Source: Pseudomonas pharyngis
GTDB taxonomy: Bacteria; Pseudomonadota; Gammaproteobacteria; Pseudomonadales; Pseudomonadaceae
NCBI RefSeq assembly: GCF_021602345.1
Contig: NZ_BQID01000002.1
Span: 62,001-126,000, forward strand
Length of the DNA stretch: 64,000 nucleotides
Direction of reading: 5' to 3'
Shown: piece after piece, positions 9,746 through 18,005 of the stretch
Layout: each line of letters begins with the position of its first letter
Position numbering within the stretch: the first letter of the stretch is position 1
Notes under the pieces: model-generated
The model's input: only the letters and a program-made list of their open reading frames with translations
Database searches by the model: none
Told to the model about the DNA's origin: nothing
Made by a program: the position numbers and the translations under genes

Positions 9746-10104
9746 TGCTGGCGTACTCGTTCCTGCAGCAGTTTCATGCCGCGCTCGACGTTCAGCGCGG
9801 TACTGACGCCTGGCAGGTACAGACCGAGCTCGACCAGGGTAATGGCGACCGCCGGCTGCATGCCGACGAGCATGGTTTCGGCATCCATGATTTTCGACAG
9901 GCCGGAAATGGTGCCGATCATCCGGCCAATGAACGAATCGACCATGTCCAGCGCCGAGATGTCGATCAGCACCCCGCGCGCGGAGGTCTTGCTGATGCGC
10001 TCGGACAGGTCGTCCTGCAAGGTGAGGGCGAGCTGGTCGTGCATGTCGACCTGGATGGTCACCAGCAGGAAGTCACCCATCTGAAGAATCGGGATACGTT
10101 CCAT
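9742..10104 (-). CDS. rsbS: RsbS-like STAS scaffold protein
   Basis: A 120-residue single STAS domain starting MERIPILQMGDFLLV. The conserved phosphorylatable Ser is visible at residue 57 in ALDMVDSFIGRMIG, matching the RsbS Ser that RsbT phosphorylates. RsbS co-assembles with RsbR into the stressosome shell and holds RsbT until both are phosphorylated. The gene begins three bases after the RsbR stop and its own stop overlaps the RsbT start. Confidence 0.87.
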   Translation of the reverse strand: MERIPILQMGDFLLVTIQVDMHDQLALTLQDDLSERISKTSARGVLIDISALDMVDSFIGRMIGTISGLSKIMDAETMLVGMQPAVAITLVELGLYLPGVSTALNVERGMKLLQERVRQQ

Positions 10105-10107
10105 TGT

Positions 10108-10959
10108 TCAGACCGTCTTGGTGAGGGTGATGCCCAGACGGGTCAGGGCCAGCTTCAGTGCGTCGGCCAGATTGGCTTTGGTGACCACGCCTTGCAGGTC
10201 GAGGCCCAGGTGCACGATGGTCTGCGCAATCTGCGGTCGCACGCCGCTGATGATGCAGTCGGCGCCCATCAGGCGGATCGCGGTCACGGTCTTGAGCAGG
10301 TGTTGGGCGACCAGCGTGTCGACGGTCGGAACGCCGGTGATGTCGATGATGGCGATTTCCGAGCCGGTGTCGACGATGCGTTGCAGCAGCGATTCCATTA
10401 CCACTTGGGTGCGTTGCGAGTCGAGGGTGCCGATCATCGGCAGCGCGAGCACGCCGTCCCACAGCTTGACCACCGGGGTCGACAGTTCGAGCAGTTCTTC
10501 CTGCTGGCGCTTGATCACCGCTTCACGGGATTTCTGGAACGTGCGAATGGTGTACAGGCCAAAAGCATCGAAGAGTTCGGAAATTTCCCAAAGCTGTTCG
10601 GCGAGCAGGGCGGGCTGATCCTGATAATGGTTTTGCAGCAGGGCGAACAGCGGGCCCTTGAGCGAGAAAATGAAGCTGGCGGTCTGCTGGGAATCCTGAC
10701 CGAGCTGGGCACGGCTGTGGGAGAGTTTTTCGAGGAACTGGCGCATGCCTTCCCAGCCCGGCGCGGTGATGTTGGTGCCGCTGTCGTTTTTCAGGCCACT
10801 GACCACCAGCTGCAGGAATTCACTGGTCTGCTGCTGCAAGTCGTGTTCTTTGAGATTGCGGGTGGCGCCGCTGTCTTGCAGTCCCTTGATCCATTCGCCC
10901 AGCAGTTGAACCTGATTGTTTTTAATCGCATCGAGTGTGCTGTTCTGCAGTGCTGCCAT
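10108..10959 (-). CDS. rsbR: RsbR-like stressosome sensor with C-terminal STAS domain
   Basis: 283 residues from the ATG at 10959, which has GGAG ten bases upstream; longer readings begin in non-conserved sequence. The N-terminal half is a helical sensor region (about 1-150; candidate non-heme globin-like input domain). The C-terminal half is STAS (about 160-275), with the phosphoacceptor candidate Thr215 in VPTVDTLVAQHLL. It is the first gene of a tight minus-strand operon: rsbR, rsbS, rsbT, SpoIIE phosphatase, histidine kinase, hybrid kinase. RsbR-type proteins form the turrets of the stressosome and sense the stress. The ligand cannot be read from sequence. Confidence 0.85.
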   Translation of the reverse strand: MAALQNSTLDAIKNNQVQLLGEWIKGLQDSGATRNLKEHDLQQQTSEFLQLVVSGLKNDSGTNITAPGWEGMRQFLEKLSHSRAQLGQDSQQTASFIFSLKGPLFALLQNHYQDQPALLAEQLWEISELFDAFGLYTIRTFQKSREAVIKRQQEELLELSTPVVKLWDGVLALPMIGTLDSQRTQVVMESLLQRIVDTGSEIAIIDITGVPTVDTLVAQHLLKTVTAIRLMGADCIISGVRPQIAQTIVHLGLDLQGVVTKANLADALKLALTRLGITLTKTV

Positions 10960-11149
10960 GTGCCTGTTGCTCCATTGCGAATTGGGGGCCGGTTCTTCGG
11001 GAAATGACCGGCGCGAAGTGAATGACCTTGGCCGTTCGAAATAGTTGTTCGTTCCCCCGAGGATATTTTTGATCTGCCGCAAGTAACGCACCGGTAACTC
11101 TAGTCGGCGTGGCCGGGAATGCTGATCTTTTGCCTGCAACAAAGCCCCA

Positions 11150-11190
11150 ACGCAAAGAGGCCGCGTCCAATGGAGGCGGCCTCTTTGCGT
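11150..11190 (-). terminator. Hairpin terminator of DUF4142 gene
   Basis: A perfect 15-bp inverted repeat (11150-11164 and 11176-11190, 11-nt loop) starts ten bases after the stop codon at 11200. The GC-rich core is flanked by AAAG/CTTT. The T tract is weak on the minus side, so termination strength is uncertain. Confidence 0.7.
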
Positions 11191-11199
11191 ACCTGGCGG

Positions 11200-11721
11200 T
11201 TACTTGCTGGGGTGTTTGGCCTGCAGCTCTTTGGCGTGGGCCAGGTGTTTCTCCAGCGCCGGCAGCATTTTCTGCGCAAAGGCTTTGAGTTCGGTGGCGC
11301 CTTTGACTTTGTCGTCGGTCACGGTGTTGGCTTGTTTCTTGAACAGCTCGATGGTTTCTTCGTGAGCCTTCACCTGATTGTTGGCATAGGCGGCGTCGAA
11401 CGACTCATCACGAACTTCGAGTATTTTTTCCTTGGCCTGTTTGACCAGGGTCGTGGTGTCCGGCACCTCGATGTCGTTGGCCTTGGCAATCGTCGCCAGT
11501 TCATCGTTGGCCTTGCCGTGGTCGGTGATCATCATGTTGGCAAACGCTTTGATGTCGGCGGATTGGCTTTTTTCCAGCGCCAGGCGACTGGTTTCGATTT
11601 CGGCGATGCCGCCGGCCGCTGCGTTGTCGACAAAATCGTTGTCGGTAGCGGCGAAAGCCGAGCCCATGCCGGTGCTCAATGCAACGGCCAGAAAGAGATG
11701 ACGCAGTTTGAATCCGTCCAT
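11200..11721 (-). CDS. DUF4142 periplasmic protein
   Basis: 173 residues with a signal peptide (LRHLFLAVALSTGMGSAFA, cleavage near residue 24). A helical, ferritin-like DUF4142 fold follows, with typical FVDNAAAGGIAEIETSRLAL, MMITDHGKANDELATIA and AQKMLPALEKHLAHA. The start at 11721 has GGAG eight bases upstream. DUF4142 proteins are periplasmic helical bundles often tied to general stress responses; the biochemical role is unknown. It is monocistronic, with a clear hairpin after it. Confidence 0.85.
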   Translation of the reverse strand: MDGFKLRHLFLAVALSTGMGSAFAATDNDFVDNAAAGGIAEIETSRLALEKSQSADIKAFANMMITDHGKANDELATIAKANDIEVPDTTTLVKQAKEKILEVRDESFDAAYANNQVKAHEETIELFKKQANTVTDDKVKGATELKAFAQKMLPALEKHLAHAKELQAKHPSK

Positions 11722-11926
11722 TGGTGTTTCTCCACGCAGGTTTTTGTGAGCGTTATTCAATGGAGGGAGTTCGCCGACCAAAGGTTTTATCGCATTTGCG
11801 AAAGGGCGACGAACGGACACCGCTGGTCTGACAGGTGGTCGACAGAAGTGGCCAACCGAGGCCATTCTGATACCTGGCCAGCGCAATCGGTCGCGTTGGC
11901 TGCCGATCAACTGACGGAGGTGTTCC

Positions 11927-12169
11927 ATGCCGGTGACCCATGATTTGTTACAGGACTTGAAACTTACAAAGGAAGAGATCCAGCAACGACGCACCGCGGA
12001 TCCACATCTGGATGCACTGATCAACAAGTATTCCCTGGCGGACGCCGAAGTCGTCAAGGCCGAGACGGCGACCTCGGATGCGCCGAGCGACGACACCCTG
12101 AAGAAACTGAAAGAAAAACGCCTGCAGGTCAAAGACAAGATCGTCGAGCAGTTGCAGGCTCGATCCTGA
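11927..12169 (+). CDS. DUF465/YdcH-like small coiled-coil protein
   Basis: 80 residues, charged and helical. The DUF465 pattern is present: TADPHLDALINKYSLADAEV near 23-42, then LKKLKEKRLQVKDKIVEQL at the end. Family members are small helical hairpins of unknown function, often stress-linked. ATG 11927 is preceded by GGAGG. It lies head to head with the DUF4142 gene, leaving about 205 bp for both promoters. Confidence 0.8.
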   Translation: MPVTHDLLQDLKLTKEEIQQRRTADPHLDALINKYSLADAEVVKAETATSDAPSDDTLKKLKEKRLQVKDKIVEQLQARS

Positions 12170-12278
12170 CCGTCAGTCGCACCACCGGCCTGCGGTGGTG
12201 AATTGACTGGAACGACAGCCCCGACCGGCACCTCGAATGTTCAGAGTCTTCACATTGCGACTCTCAACGAGGTGCCTT

Positions 12279-12449
12279 ATGAACGATCCAAAATTCCCCA
12301 GTGAAGAACAGGGTGCATTCGACCCGGTTCCCACCCATCCCGAGCCCAATAGTCCGGCGCATACCGTCCGTAATCCTGAAGAGGAACGCAAGAGCGAGGA
12401 AGTGCCGGAGGACGAAGACCCGGAAACCTTCGATAGATCCAGTAACTGA
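12279..12449 (+). CDS. Small acidic hypothetical protein
   Basis: 56 residues from the ATG at 12279, with GAGG six bases upstream. It is very acidic and proline-rich (PVPTHPEPNSPAH, then EEERKSEEVPEDEDPE), probably disordered, with no recognised domain. An upstream ATG at 12237 would add 14 residues but has no good ribosome site. It is followed within ten bases by a REP doublet. Function unknown; calling it real rests on the ribosome site and gene spacing. Confidence 0.6.
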   Translation: MNDPKFPSEEQGAFDPVPTHPEPNSPAHTVRNPEEERKSEEVPEDEDPETFDRSSN

Positions 12450-12456
12450 CTATCCG

Positions 12457-12526
12457 CTATCGCCAGCAGGCTGGCTCCCACATTTGGGATGCAAATTCTT
12501 TGTGGGAGCCAGCCTGCTGGCGATAG
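12457..12526. repeat. REP doublet, GCTGGCTCCCACA type
   Basis: Perfect 26-bp inverted arms (12457-12482 and 12501-12526) lie between convergent genes. The core is the same as in the copy at 5459. Confidence 0.9.
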
Positions 12527-12557
12527 GGCCAGTCGACTCAATACAAAGTCCAGGGCC

Positions 12558-13634
12558 TCACTTCAAGGCGGCGTCCAACGGCATCCGCGCCATGTGCGTC
12601 GCCTTCAGCGAGCCGAAATACAGCCAGTCGCCATACTCGCGCACCGTGGTGATCGGCGAGTAATTGCCGGCGCTGGCGTCCTGCAGATTGGCGATCACCT
12701 TGCCCTCCAGATCCAGCCCCAGCACGAACCCGCGCTTTTCCACCGGTTTGGGCAGCACGGTCATCGCCCGCACCAGCATCTTGCGCACGAAAGGGTGGGC
12801 GGCGGTGCGGTCGAGCAACGGATTGCGAGGCGTGTACAACGCCACCCAGAAACGATCCCGACCATTAAACGCCAGGTTGTCCGGCAGCCCCGGCAGGTTG
12901 TCGATAAACAGGTCGTGGGTGCCGGCCTTGGGCCCGGTCAGCCAATAGCGGCTGATACGGTAGGCGCCGGTTTCGTTGACCAGCACATAGGCGTCTTCCG
13001 GGCCGAGGGTCACGCCGTTGGCGAACTCCAGCCTGTCCAGCAATACGCTGGTTTTTCCGGTCTGGAAGTCGTAACGCAGCAGGCGCCCGTCGCCGCCATG
13101 CTCGATGATCGCTTCGCCATCGTGGCCGTAACCCCAGCGACTGGAGGCATCGCTGAAGTAGGCGTAATGCCCGGACTTGTCGATGGCCACGTCATCGGTA
13201 AACCCGAACGGCAGGCCATTGGCTTCGGTGGTCAGCGCCACCAGTTGCCCCTGTGCATCAAGGGACAGCAAACCCTTGACCCCGTCGGCGATCACCAGCA
13301 AACCGTTGGGATGCCGCGCCAGCCCCAGCGGCCGGCCGCCGGTATCGGCCAGCACCTTGCGCTCCTGGCCATCGAGACTGGTGCGCAGCAGGCGTCCGTC
13401 GTGCAGTCCGGTGATCAGAAAGTCGTTTTCCAGCAGCAGCGCTTCCGGGCCTTCGATGTCACTTGGACCGACCTGTGCCGCGCTCTTGAGCCGCTGATTG
13501 CCAGCGTACTGGCCTTCGGTCAGCGAGGGCGCCGGTTGCGGCGTCCAGGCCACGGGCTCGACCCTGGTCGGCATCAACAGCAAAAAGCCCAGAACCCCGA
13601 CAACCAGCAGCAACACCAGATAACGCCATCTCAC
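12558..13634 (-). CDS. SMP-30/strictosidine synthase-like beta-propeller protein
   Basis: 358 residues from a GTG at 13634 that overlaps the stop of the upstream gene as GTGA. An N-terminal membrane anchor or signal (RWRYLVLLLVVGVLGFLLL) precedes a six-bladed propeller of the SMP-30/gluconolactonase/strictosidine synthase type: GPEALLLENDFLITGLHDGRLLR, PNGLLVIADGVKGLL, DVAIDKSGHYAYFSDAS, LEFANGVTLGPED and LPGLPDNLAFNGRDRFWVALY. The motifs suggest a metal-dependent hydrolase or lactonase facing the periplasm. Translational coupling to the fatty acid hydroxylase/SRPBCC gene suggests shared lipid or isoprenoid chemistry, but the substrate is unknown. Confidence 0.75.
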   Translation of the reverse strand: MRWRYLVLLLVVGVLGFLLLMPTRVEPVAWTPQPAPSLTEGQYAGNQRLKSAAQVGPSDIEGPEALLLENDFLITGLHDGRLLRTSLDGQERKVLADTGGRPLGLARHPNGLLVIADGVKGLLSLDAQGQLVALTTEANGLPFGFTDDVAIDKSGHYAYFSDASSRWGYGHDGEAIIEHGGDGRLLRYDFQTGKTSVLLDRLEFANGVTLGPEDAYVLVNETGAYRISRYWLTGPKAGTHDLFIDNLPGLPDNLAFNGRDRFWVALYTPRNPLLDRTAAHPFVRKMLVRAMTVLPKPVEKRGFVLGLDLEGKVIANLQDASAGNYSPITTVREYGDWLYFGSLKATHMARMPLDAALK

Positions 13635-14785
13635 ACGTGGGCTCCCGCGAGTGCGAGATGCCGGGTGGCCATGTCGCGCAGGGCCAGCATCGATGTTGCC
13701 GACTCGCGCTCGATGCGCCGCTTGAGCAGCAGATGGTTGGCGATGCGCAGGCCGATCCCTTCGAACCGGTAATCGAGGGTGCGCACGAACCGCGTGGCAT
13801 CGTTGTGCGTCGAGCATTCATAGGTCAGCCGCAACGACAGACCCTGATCACCCTGGGCCTGGGCGCACCAGCGTCGGCCGGGCAGGTACTCGGTGACCTC
13901 CCAGCGCAAATGCCCCTCGCGACCGCCGGCATGGATGTCCTCGTCGAATCGTGCGCCGGCATGCAACGCACCGCTCGGGCCGTCGATCTTCAGCGAAGAC
14001 GGGTGCCACTCCGGCCAGCGACTGACGGTGGCGGCGTAGGCGAGGACGGCAATCGGATCACCGGCGATATCGACTGTGTGCTGCATGCGGGTCATGGGCG
14101 TTCTCGAATCGGTCAAAGGGGCGGTTTCCGGCTCCCGGTAGAGGGTGCCGAACAGGTAGTCCATCAACGGAAAAACGATATTGAAATTGCGTTCCTGCAT
14201 GTGCTCGCGACGGTGATGCAGCTCGTGCAGACGGCGCATCTGGCGGATCCACGGCAGGCGGGTCAGCGGGTTCTGCGGCGGCAGATGCTCGCAGGCGTGA
14301 AACACTTCATAGGTCAGGTAACCGAACACCATGCAGCCACCGAACAGCCCGGCGACGTTGCTGTTGACCTGCGCGAACAGCCACCACAGGGGCAGGGTGA
14401 TCGCCAGCGTGTGCAGCACGATCAGCCAGGCCGGGAACAGGATCACCCGCCAGTCGCGGGCGCCGTCGTAGGTCATGTGGCCGGGGGTGAAGAAACTGTG
14501 ATGATCACCGGCATGCCGGGCGTAGAACATCCGCGCGAAGCTTTTTTTATGATGGCCCAGGTGGCGGTGCACCATGTACACGCCGAAATTGAAGAACAGC
14601 AAGGTCAGCGGCACGGTCAGCCATTCCAGCGGCCGCACCTGGTGCACGCTGCTCCAGAACGCGCCGATGGCCAGCACGCCGAACAGCAGCACGAACGCGC
14701 CGTGCAGCCATGGGTTGTAGCGGGGATGAATCGCCGCCCGGTAGCGGCTGCGAAATGCCTCGGTGGTCTGCCTCACTGCGCTCAC
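13631..14785 (-). CDS. Fatty acid hydroxylase (sterol desaturase) - SRPBCC fusion
   Basis: 384 residues. Residues about 25-225 are an integral-membrane di-iron hydroxylase domain with several hydrophobic helices. His-rich ligands are HRHLGHHKKS, HAGDHHSF, ACEH and HELHHRREH, and PLMDYLFGTLY closes the domain. From about 232 a soluble SRPBCC/START-like lipid-binding domain follows (TRMQHTVDIAGDPIAVLAYAATVSRWPEWHPSS). The combination suggests oxidation of a lipid with a lipid-handling partner in one chain; it recurs in proteobacteria but its substrate is unknown to me. The downstream propeller gene overlaps its stop. Confidence 0.78.
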   Translation of the reverse strand: MSAVRQTTEAFRSRYRAAIHPRYNPWLHGAFVLLFGVLAIGAFWSSVHQVRPLEWLTVPLTLLFFNFGVYMVHRHLGHHKKSFARMFYARHAGDHHSFFTPGHMTYDGARDWRVILFPAWLIVLHTLAITLPLWWLFAQVNSNVAGLFGGCMVFGYLTYEVFHACEHLPPQNPLTRLPWIRQMRRLHELHHRREHMQERNFNIVFPLMDYLFGTLYREPETAPLTDSRTPMTRMQHTVDIAGDPIAVLAYAATVSRWPEWHPSSLKIDGPSGALHAGARFDEDIHAGGREGHLRWEVTEYLPGRRWCAQAQGDQGLSLRLTYECSTHNDATRFVRTLDYRFEGIGLRIANHLLLKRRIERESATSMLALRDMATRHLALAGAHV

Positions 14786-14885
14786 CTGCGGATATTGTCG
14801 TTATCCCGGCAGCGTAGCCGATCCGGCCGTTTGTGCAGCGCCAACCTTCAGGTCACAAGTGCCATGCTCCGGTGCATAGCGGCCG

Positions 14886-15749
14886 TCAGCTCAACGGGTT
14901 CCAGCGCTGCGACCAGTCGTCATCGGCTCTGATCACCTCACGCAGCAGGTCGAACGCCTGTTGCAAGATCGCCGAGTCGCGGTCACGGGAGTAGACGAGG
15001 TAGGTCGGGTAGCCGAATTCCGGGGCTTTGGTCACCGGCTCCAGCGCGCCGCTTTCCAGATAAGTACGCACGACCCGGGTCCGGAAATAGCCGCTGCCGC
15101 CGTTCTCCAGAATGTATTGCAGGGCCAGCGGGCCGAGGTTGAAGCTCAGGGCAGCCTTGGCTTTTTCCGGCAGGGCGGCGTCGTGCTGGCGGCGGAAATC
15201 CGGGCCCCAGTCGATGTACACGTAAGGGGCAGGGCGGCCGGGCGTTGTCACCAGAATCAGTTTCTCTTCCAGCACTTGCTCGACCTGCAGCCCCGGCCAG
15301 TATTCCGGCTGATAGACCAGCGCCGCATCGAGCACCCCCAGTTCTAGCTGACGCAGCAGGTTTTCACCATCGCGGATCTCCATGCGCAAGGCGTGGCCGG
15401 GGATTTTCTCGCGCAATTCGGCGGCCCAACTGAGCATCAACGGGTTGCACAGGCTGACCTCGCCACCGATGTGCAGCACGTTGTGATAGCCCTCGGGCAA
15501 GGGCAGGTCGCGGCGTGCGGCTTCCCAGGTCTGCACCAGCTGATTGGCGTAGACCACGAAGGCCTCGCCGTTGGCGGTCAGCCGCGCACCGGCACGGTTG
15601 CGCACGAACAGCGTGCTGCCCAACTGGCTTTCGAGTTTCTGGACCCGGGCGGTGATTGCCGTTTGCGTGACAAACAGCTTTTCCGCCGCCGCGGCGAGGC
15701 TGCCGTGGCGGACGATTTCCAGAAAGGTGCGGGCGAGGTCAATGTCCAT
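14886..15749 (-). CDS. LysR-family transcriptional regulator
   Basis: 287 residues from the ATG at 15749 (MDIDLARTFLEIVRHGSL). The N-terminal winged HTH (about 1-60) has SLAAAAEKLFVTQTAITARVQKLE, and a substrate-binding effector domain follows. The longer reading frame upstream runs into the dispersed repeat at 15794 and is not coding. It lies 100 bases downstream of, and on the same strand as, the hydroxylase gene, and downstream of the HypX-like gene; which of these it controls is unclear. Confidence 0.85.
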   Translation of the reverse strand: MDIDLARTFLEIVRHGSLAAAAEKLFVTQTAITARVQKLESQLGSTLFVRNRAGARLTANGEAFVVYANQLVQTWEAARRDLPLPEGYHNVLHIGGEVSLCNPLMLSWAAELREKIPGHALRMEIRDGENLLRQLELGVLDAALVYQPEYWPGLQVEQVLEEKLILVTTPGRPAPYVYIDWGPDFRRQHDAALPEKAKAALSFNLGPLALQYILENGGSGYFRTRVVRTYLESGALEPVTKAPEFGYPTYLVYSRDRDSAILQQAFDLLREVIRADDDWSQRWNPLS

Positions 15750-15793
15750 GGGCGGGCCGGTGGTTGAGGTGCGCGCATTGTAAGGCAAAAGCG

Positions 15794-15970
15794 CCCTCAC
15801 CCTAGCCCTCTCCCGGGGGGAGAGGGAACCGATCCGGGGATATTGACGAGATACGCCGACCTGAAAGATTTGCTTTGAATCCATAATCGACACGATTTTT
15901 CAGGTCGATGTATAGCGAAAGACATCTCGGTCAGTCCCCTCTCCCTCCGGGAGAGGGCTAGGGTGAGGGG
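15794..15970. repeat. Dispersed MITE-like repeat with 21-bp terminal inverted repeats
   Basis: The ends 15794-15814 (CCCTCACCCTAGCCCTCTCCC) and 15949-15969 are exact reverse complements. A second copy with the same ends and a shared internal CTCGGTCAGTCCCCTCTCCCT lies at 54725-54888, while the inner sequences differ. There is no coding capacity. It fills most of the gap between the LysR and HypX-like genes. Confidence 0.8.
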
Positions 15971-15988
15971 AAAAACAGACGCCGCCGA

Positions 15989-17707
15989 TCAACTGACCAG
16001 CTCGGTATCAACCACCCGCGCCCATTCCTCCACCAACCGCGCCGGCGTGCAGCAAGTCTTGCGCTTATACACAAAATTCCGGCACTTCTCGGCAAACTGA
16101 TTGCGGTTGTACAGCATGTCTTCCTGCATCTCCTTCAACTCAGCCTCGCGACACTGACGGATCAACACATGATCGACCCGCAGCTTGCGTTCGCGCACCG
16201 GCGCATAAGTCGGATCGCTCAGCACGCTGTTGGCCCGTTGCAGCAGCCACAGCGAGAACTCGTCCGGGCAGCGCGGGCCGATTTCCTGAACCATGCCCAG
16301 TTGCAGCGCCTGAGCCGCGCTGACCGGCAGACAGGCCTGGGTCAATTGTTCCGCCATGGCCGGGCCGACGGCGCGGGGCAGGCTGTAAGTCCAGTATTCC
16401 GAGCCGTACAGGCCCATGCTCTTGTAATGCGGGTTAAGCACGATGTCGGCGCGGGCAAACACGATATCGGCGGCCAGTGCGAGCATCACACCGCCTGCGC
16501 CGGCATTGCCGGTAACCCCGCTGACCACCAGTTGCCGTGCGCTGAGCAATTCTTCGCACACATCATCGATGGCCTGGATGTTGGCCCAGGCTTCGGCACC
16601 CGGATCTTCGGCAGCCTGGATCACGTTCAGATGCACGCCATTGGAAAAACTGCCGCGTCCACCCTTGATCAACAGCACCTGAGTGTCGCGGGATTTGGCC
16701 CAACGCAGCGCCTCGGCCATACGCTGGCATTGCTCGGTGCTCATGGCGCCGTTGTAGAACTCCAGCGTCAGCTCGCCGACCTGACCGGACTCGCGATACC
16801 GGATCGGTTGATACATCTCGTCAGTGAACGGCGAGTTGGCAATCGACCAGTCCAGCACCGGCACGCCAGACAACTGACCGGCCAGCACATGCCGCGCCGG
16901 ACGCTTGAAGGTTTCCTCGCCCGGTTGCGGTTTGCGTCGCAACGAGCCGATCCACAGGCTGTGATCACCGGTCGCCACCAGTACCGCGTCGTCGTGTACC
17001 GCGAGAATCTCGCCGGGCATGCCGGTGCGATGATCGAGGTGTGCGTCGTACACGTAATACTGCCCGCCGGCCAGGCTGGCGAGTACGCCGGGCTGGCCGT
17101 CCGCCGCGTCGATGCAGCGCTTGATGAAGCGCGAGCAGTCGTGCCAGCTGAAGGTGCGATCGTCCTGTTTCATGTTCGGCTGCAAGCGTCCACGAACCTT
17201 GGGATCGTTGTAGTCCAGCGCCACCGGCACGAAGCCGTCGATGAATTTTTCCACCACCTCACGGATGCAACGGGTCGCCGCGTCGCTGACCCGACCGTTG
17301 TACAGCTCCGATTTGCGCAGGCCGGTCGGCAGGTTGAATTCGCAGGTGGCCCAGACCGGGCCGGCGTCCATTTCTTCCACCGCTTGCAGGGCGGTCACGC
17401 CCCAGGACGGCAGCTCGCGCATGATCGCCCAATCCAGTGCGCTGGCACCGCGATCGCCGACGATGCCCGGGTGGATGATCACCACCGGACGCTGCGGGTT
17501 GCTCCACAGCGCGTGGGGAACGCGGTCCTTGAGGAAAGGGCAGATCACCAGGTCAGCGCCGCTGTTTTCGATCTGTTCGCACACGGCGGTTTCGTCGGTG
17601 AACAGCACCACGCTGGGCGAATGTCCGGCCTGGCGCAGCTCCAGCCACGCGCGCTGGGTCAGGCCGTTGAACGCCGACGACAGAAGAATGATGTTGAGTG
17701 ATCGCAT
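15989..17707 (-). CDS. hypX: HypX/HoxX-like formyltransferase - enoyl-CoA hydratase fusion
   Basis: 572 residues with two catalytic halves. The N-terminal half (about 1-270) is a formyltransferase-like fold (IHPGIVGDRGASALDWAIMRE, ALQAVEEMDAGPVWATCEF). The C-terminal half (about 290-540) is an enoyl-CoA hydratase/isomerase fold (KGGRGSFSNGVHLNVI, GNAGAGGVMLALAADIVFAR, NPHYKSMGLYGSEYWTY), a HypX signature. HypX makes CO from formyl-tetrahydrofolate via formyl-CoA for the NiFe-hydrogenase active site under air. No hydrogenase or other hyp gene lies in the window, so this may be an orphan or serve another CO- or formyl-dependent step. Confidence 0.8.
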   Translation of the reverse strand: MRSLNIILLSSAFNGLTQRAWLELRQAGHSPSVVLFTDETAVCEQIENSGADLVICPFLKDRVPHALWSNPQRPVVIIHPGIVGDRGASALDWAIMRELPSWGVTALQAVEEMDAGPVWATCEFNLPTGLRKSELYNGRVSDAATRCIREVVEKFIDGFVPVALDYNDPKVRGRLQPNMKQDDRTFSWHDCSRFIKRCIDAADGQPGVLASLAGGQYYVYDAHLDHRTGMPGEILAVHDDAVLVATGDHSLWIGSLRRKPQPGEETFKRPARHVLAGQLSGVPVLDWSIANSPFTDEMYQPIRYRESGQVGELTLEFYNGAMSTEQCQRMAEALRWAKSRDTQVLLIKGGRGSFSNGVHLNVIQAAEDPGAEAWANIQAIDDVCEELLSARQLVVSGVTGNAGAGGVMLALAADIVFARADIVLNPHYKSMGLYGSEYWTYSLPRAVGPAMAEQLTQACLPVSAAQALQLGMVQEIGPRCPDEFSLWLLQRANSVLSDPTYAPVRERKLRVDHVLIRQCREAELKEMQEDMLYNRNQFAEKCRNFVYKRKTCCTPARLVEEWARVVDTELVS

Positions 17708-18005
17708 GGTTGCTCTTCCTTGAAAGGTCAGCCGCAGGCTCCCGGTGAGCCGTCCGTGGCTATCGATGGAGGCGCAAGGTTAGAGACTGGCGTGGGGGGC
17801 GCCACTGATCGAGATCAACGTTGTGTCAGGCAATGTTGCCGTGCCGACGGCGTGCCTTATTCTCAAAGGTTTGCTGATCCTGATTTTTTATTACTTCAAA
17901 TGTATCCGGCGCTATTGCACAGTCGCACCCTTGATCACCGCCGGAAGATCCCGGCGTATCCATGGATTTTCGCAGCGGGTGGAGCCCGTTTTCAGGGAGT
18001 AAGGC
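17708..18005. other. Intergenic region between hypX-like and ECF sigma genes
   Basis: 298 bp between divergent genes. An AT-rich stretch near 17860-17905 probably holds a promoter. I see neither a convincing Fur box nor a copy of the 46-bp element found before the receptor genes. AGGGAGTAAGG just before 18006 is the ribosome site of the sigma gene. Confidence 0.5.

Noticed and set aside
15750-15893. N-terminal extension of the LysR regulator
   Set aside because: The extension lies in the dispersed repeat, while the family N-terminus MDIDLARTFLEIV begins at 15749.
17708-18005. Fur box before the ECF sigma gene
   Set aside because: Looked for GATAATGATAATCATTATC-like sequence and found no convincing match, so iron control cannot be claimed.
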